NCBI GenBank assembly: GCA_028047635.1
Contig: JAOFXR010000029.1
Location: 1-35,339, forward strand
Direction: 5' to 3'
DNA from: Verrucomicrobiales bacterium
GTDB lineage: Bacteria > Verrucomicrobiota > Verrucomicrobiia > Verrucomicrobiales > DEV007
Length of the DNA: 35,339 bases
In this document: one piece after another, positions 33,919 through 35,339 of the stretch
Layout of the letters: each line of letters starts with the position of its first letter
Position numbering within the stretch: position 1 is the stretch's first letter
The notes under the pieces: generated by a model
Told to the model about the DNA's origin: nothing
The model's database searches: none
What the model saw: the letters and a program-made list of their open reading frames with translations, nothing else
Made by a program: the position numbers and the translations under genes

Positions 33919-34062
33919 ATGGTCCACTCAAAAACCATCCTTCTGGTTTTGCTCGCTTTCGCACTCCTGATTCCCTCATGCAGCAAAAAGCAAACCGTAG
34001 AAACGCGGCAGGAGTCAAACGATCGATTCGCTGCGGCAATGGAAACGGCGGAAGACGAATGA
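33919..34062 (+). CDS. small lipoprotein, possibly a truncated fragment
   Basis: A 47-residue frame starts MVHSKTILLVLLAFALLI and ends its signal at a lipobox-like IPSC, followed by a charged tail (SKKQTVETRQESNDRF, then AAAMETAEDE). The signal is convincing. The last few codons coincide with the start of MFS transporter sequence in another frame, so the natural end of this lipoprotein gene may have been lost when the two were joined. Confidence 0.5.
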   Translation: MVHSKTILLVLLAFALLIPSCSKKQTVETRQESNDRFAAAMETAEDE

Positions 34063-35097
34063 TGGCGCTGGGTGCCGGCTTTTCATTTTTGCTAAACTGG
34101 CTAACCAGTTTCGGGATTGGTTTTAAGTCACTGGGTGCAGCGTGGGGTTTGAACGGGCTTGCGCAAAGTATGGGTTGGGCTCCGGGAAGCCGACTGGTCT
34201 CAAATTTGTTTGGTGATCATGAGCGGGGACGGGCCTTCGGTCTCTTCGTTCTCGCGGCAGGCCTTTCTTCGGTTCTCGCTTTCGTCACTTCGCTGGTGGT
34301 TCTCGATGTCCTGAAACTCAACTGGCGATGGATCTTTCGTCTACCCGTCATTCTCATGTTGATGGGTGGGCTCATCGTTTGGTTTGTTGCACGGGACCGA
34401 CCCAGTGCCCTGGGATTTGAAGATTTCCCGGAAGATGAAAAGAAGGACGACAATGCCAGCGCCGCAGGCGAGGCCCAACGCAACTCCCCCGAGACGACAT
34501 GGCAGCGCTACCGGGCGGCTCTGACGAACGGACGCCTTCTTCTCGCTGGTCTGGCAATCGGTTTTCAGAACACGGTGCGCTATGGACTGCTCATCTGGGT
34601 GCCAGTCTATTTTCTGGGTGACGATTTCAAAAGCGATTCGTTTGGAAAATGGATCAGTATTGCCCTGCCCGTAGGGATGGCACTTGGAGCACTGACCAGT
34701 GGGTGGGCCTCTGACCGGTTCTGCGGCTCCCGCCGAAGTGGCATTATTGTCTTGTTTATGATCCTCGCCGCGACCGCTGCGATGGGAATGTTTTTACTCC
34801 CCCCCGGACACCTGCTTGGCGTCCCCATGCTGTTTCTTGCTTGCTTATGGACCGCAGTCCGCGTTCTGGGCACTGGCACCGGATCTACTGGGTCGGGCGA
34901 GAGCCGGAACGGCAGTGGGAGTGATGAATTTTTTCGCGTATGCAATGGCCGGGCTCGGCGAACCTCTTATCGGTTGGATGGTTCAGCACAATCCCTTTGC
35001 AACCATTCCGGGCACGGAAAACGTAGCCCTCGTTTTTCCAATCGTGGCCGCGAGTGCCATCTGCAGCGCAGTACTCGCTCTCCTCATACGTCGATAA
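34041..35097 (+). pseudogene. OPA/GlpT-like MFS transporter, 5'-truncated and frameshifted
   Basis: The sequence encodes the central and C-terminal part of a major facilitator of the organophosphate:antiporter type. It starts abruptly at the end of motif A (GGRRMMALGAGF), then gives WGLNGLAQSMGWAPGSRLVSNLF, a loop ending ARDRPSALGF, and further membrane segments. The first two membrane segments (about 80-90 residues) are missing. Near 34840-34850 the frame shifts by one base inside CTTGCTTGCTTA: membrane-like sequence continues in the other frame (AYGPQSAFWALAPDLLGRA, then GVMNFFAYAMAGLGEPLIGWM) to a stop at 35097. The unshifted frame runs on as a nonsense tail to 35126. It is therefore a decayed gene. 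Confidence 0.82.
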
Positions 35098-35160
35098 ATT
35101 CCAATTGTTCAGCAGCCGGCAAATGAATACTCATTTTCAAAATCCATCGATCGACCTGTA

Positions 35161-35339
35161 ATGAGATTTTTCCTACTTCTCTCTGCGATACTCACCATCC
35201 CCGGATGGAGCCTCGCCGAACTGGCGGTCGAGATCAATTTTCCCGGCGGCTCCGCTGAAGTGGTATCGATCGATCAGACAAGCGGCACGGTGGTGCTCAA
35301 TCCCACGAATCATTCTGACCGGGGCTGGCGCTGCTGGTG
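35161..35339 (+). CDS. exported protein, 3'-partial, probably M14-type carboxypeptidase N-terminus
   Basis: The gene runs off the window after about 59 codons. It opens with a signal peptide (MRFFLLLSAILTIPGWSLA) and continues INFPGGSAEVVSIDQTSGTVVLNP, then DRGWRCWW. The pattern of a short beta segment followed by a G-W-x-C-W-W stretch resembles the N-terminal domain of cytosolic-carboxypeptidase-like M14 metallopeptidases in PVC bacteria. The zinc-binding residues lie beyond the window, so this is a suggestion. Confidence 0.55.
   Translation, partial: MRFFLLLSAILTIPGWSLAELAVEINFPGGSAEVVSIDQTSGTVVLNPTNHSDRGWRCW

Noticed and set aside
33978..35126. Intact 382-residue MFS transporter starting at 33978
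   Set aside because: The first ~22 codons are out-of-frame lipoprotein sequence and the last ~80 are nonsense after a frameshift; the frame is fortuitously open.
1..35339. CRISPR array, prophage or integrative element
   Set aside because: No regularly spaced direct repeats, integrase or phage structural genes were seen; tRNA-Gly has no flanking integrase or repeated 3' end that I could find.

Overview
The window looks like a chromosomal piece of a member of the Verrucomicrobiota or a close PVC relative, with moderate GC. The lineage is inferred from gene content: a DUF1549/DUF1553 protein paired with a Tat-exported DUF1501 protein, Tat-exported sugar isomerase-like and polysaccharide pyruvyl transferase-like proteins, a ThuA-domain protein, an EF-hand esterase, and few recognisable Shine-Dalgarno sites. 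No rRNA or other decisive marker is present.

Layout. (1) 19-4532, plus strand: a tight run of an MCE/MlaD lipid-transport protein, an unknown membrane-anchored protein, type III pantothenate kinase (coaX), a ROK sugar kinase and an O-antigen ligase/polymerase. (2) 4530-5756: a dead IS630-type element whose left end coincides with the ligase stop codon. It is followed by a minus-strand FkbM methyltransferase. (3) 6613-12441, minus strand: DUF1501, DUF1549/DUF1553, a PIN/TRAM membrane protein, prmA, and tRNA-Gly(GCC) with its own terminator. (4) 12561-14245, plus strand: trpC overlapping a D,D-carboxypeptidase. (5) 14366-15392: two convergent gene fragments, a BNR/VPS10-type protein and a Fic protein, fused at their 3' ends by an apparent deletion. 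Next to them is dnaE (minus). (6) 19340-21175: a Ser/Thr kinase and a second FkbM methyltransferase. (7) 21198-24184: an EF-hand esterase, an exported protein gene interrupted by one in-frame TAA, and a lipoprotein hydrolase with an unusual start. (8) 24326-24535: a small very basic protein with its own candidate promoter and a good terminator. (9) 24695-31069, plus strand: an alkaline-phosphatase-superfamily phosphodiesterase, an 813-residue exported protein with a kinase-like catalytic-loop motif, a PycTM (Pycsar effector) membrane protein, a membrane-anchored unknown, and a Tat-exported sugar isomerase-like protein. (10) 31218-35339: ThuA protein, Tat-exported pyruvyl transferase-like protein, a doubtful ORF, a small lipoprotein fragment fused to a decayed OPA-type MFS transporter, and the start of a probable M14 carboxypeptidase.

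Functionally the window mixes housekeeping genes (coaX, prmA, trpC, dnaE, tRNA-Gly, D,D-carboxypeptidase) with envelope and glycan genes typical of polysaccharide-degrading PVC bacteria, and it shows repeated signs of decay: a dead IS, two fusion scars, an in-frame stop and a frameshifted transporter. The most interesting stretch is 24.7-28.9 kb, where a PycTM-type effector lies without a visible pyrimidine cyclase but overlaps the end of a gene for an unfamiliar exported kinase-like protein.
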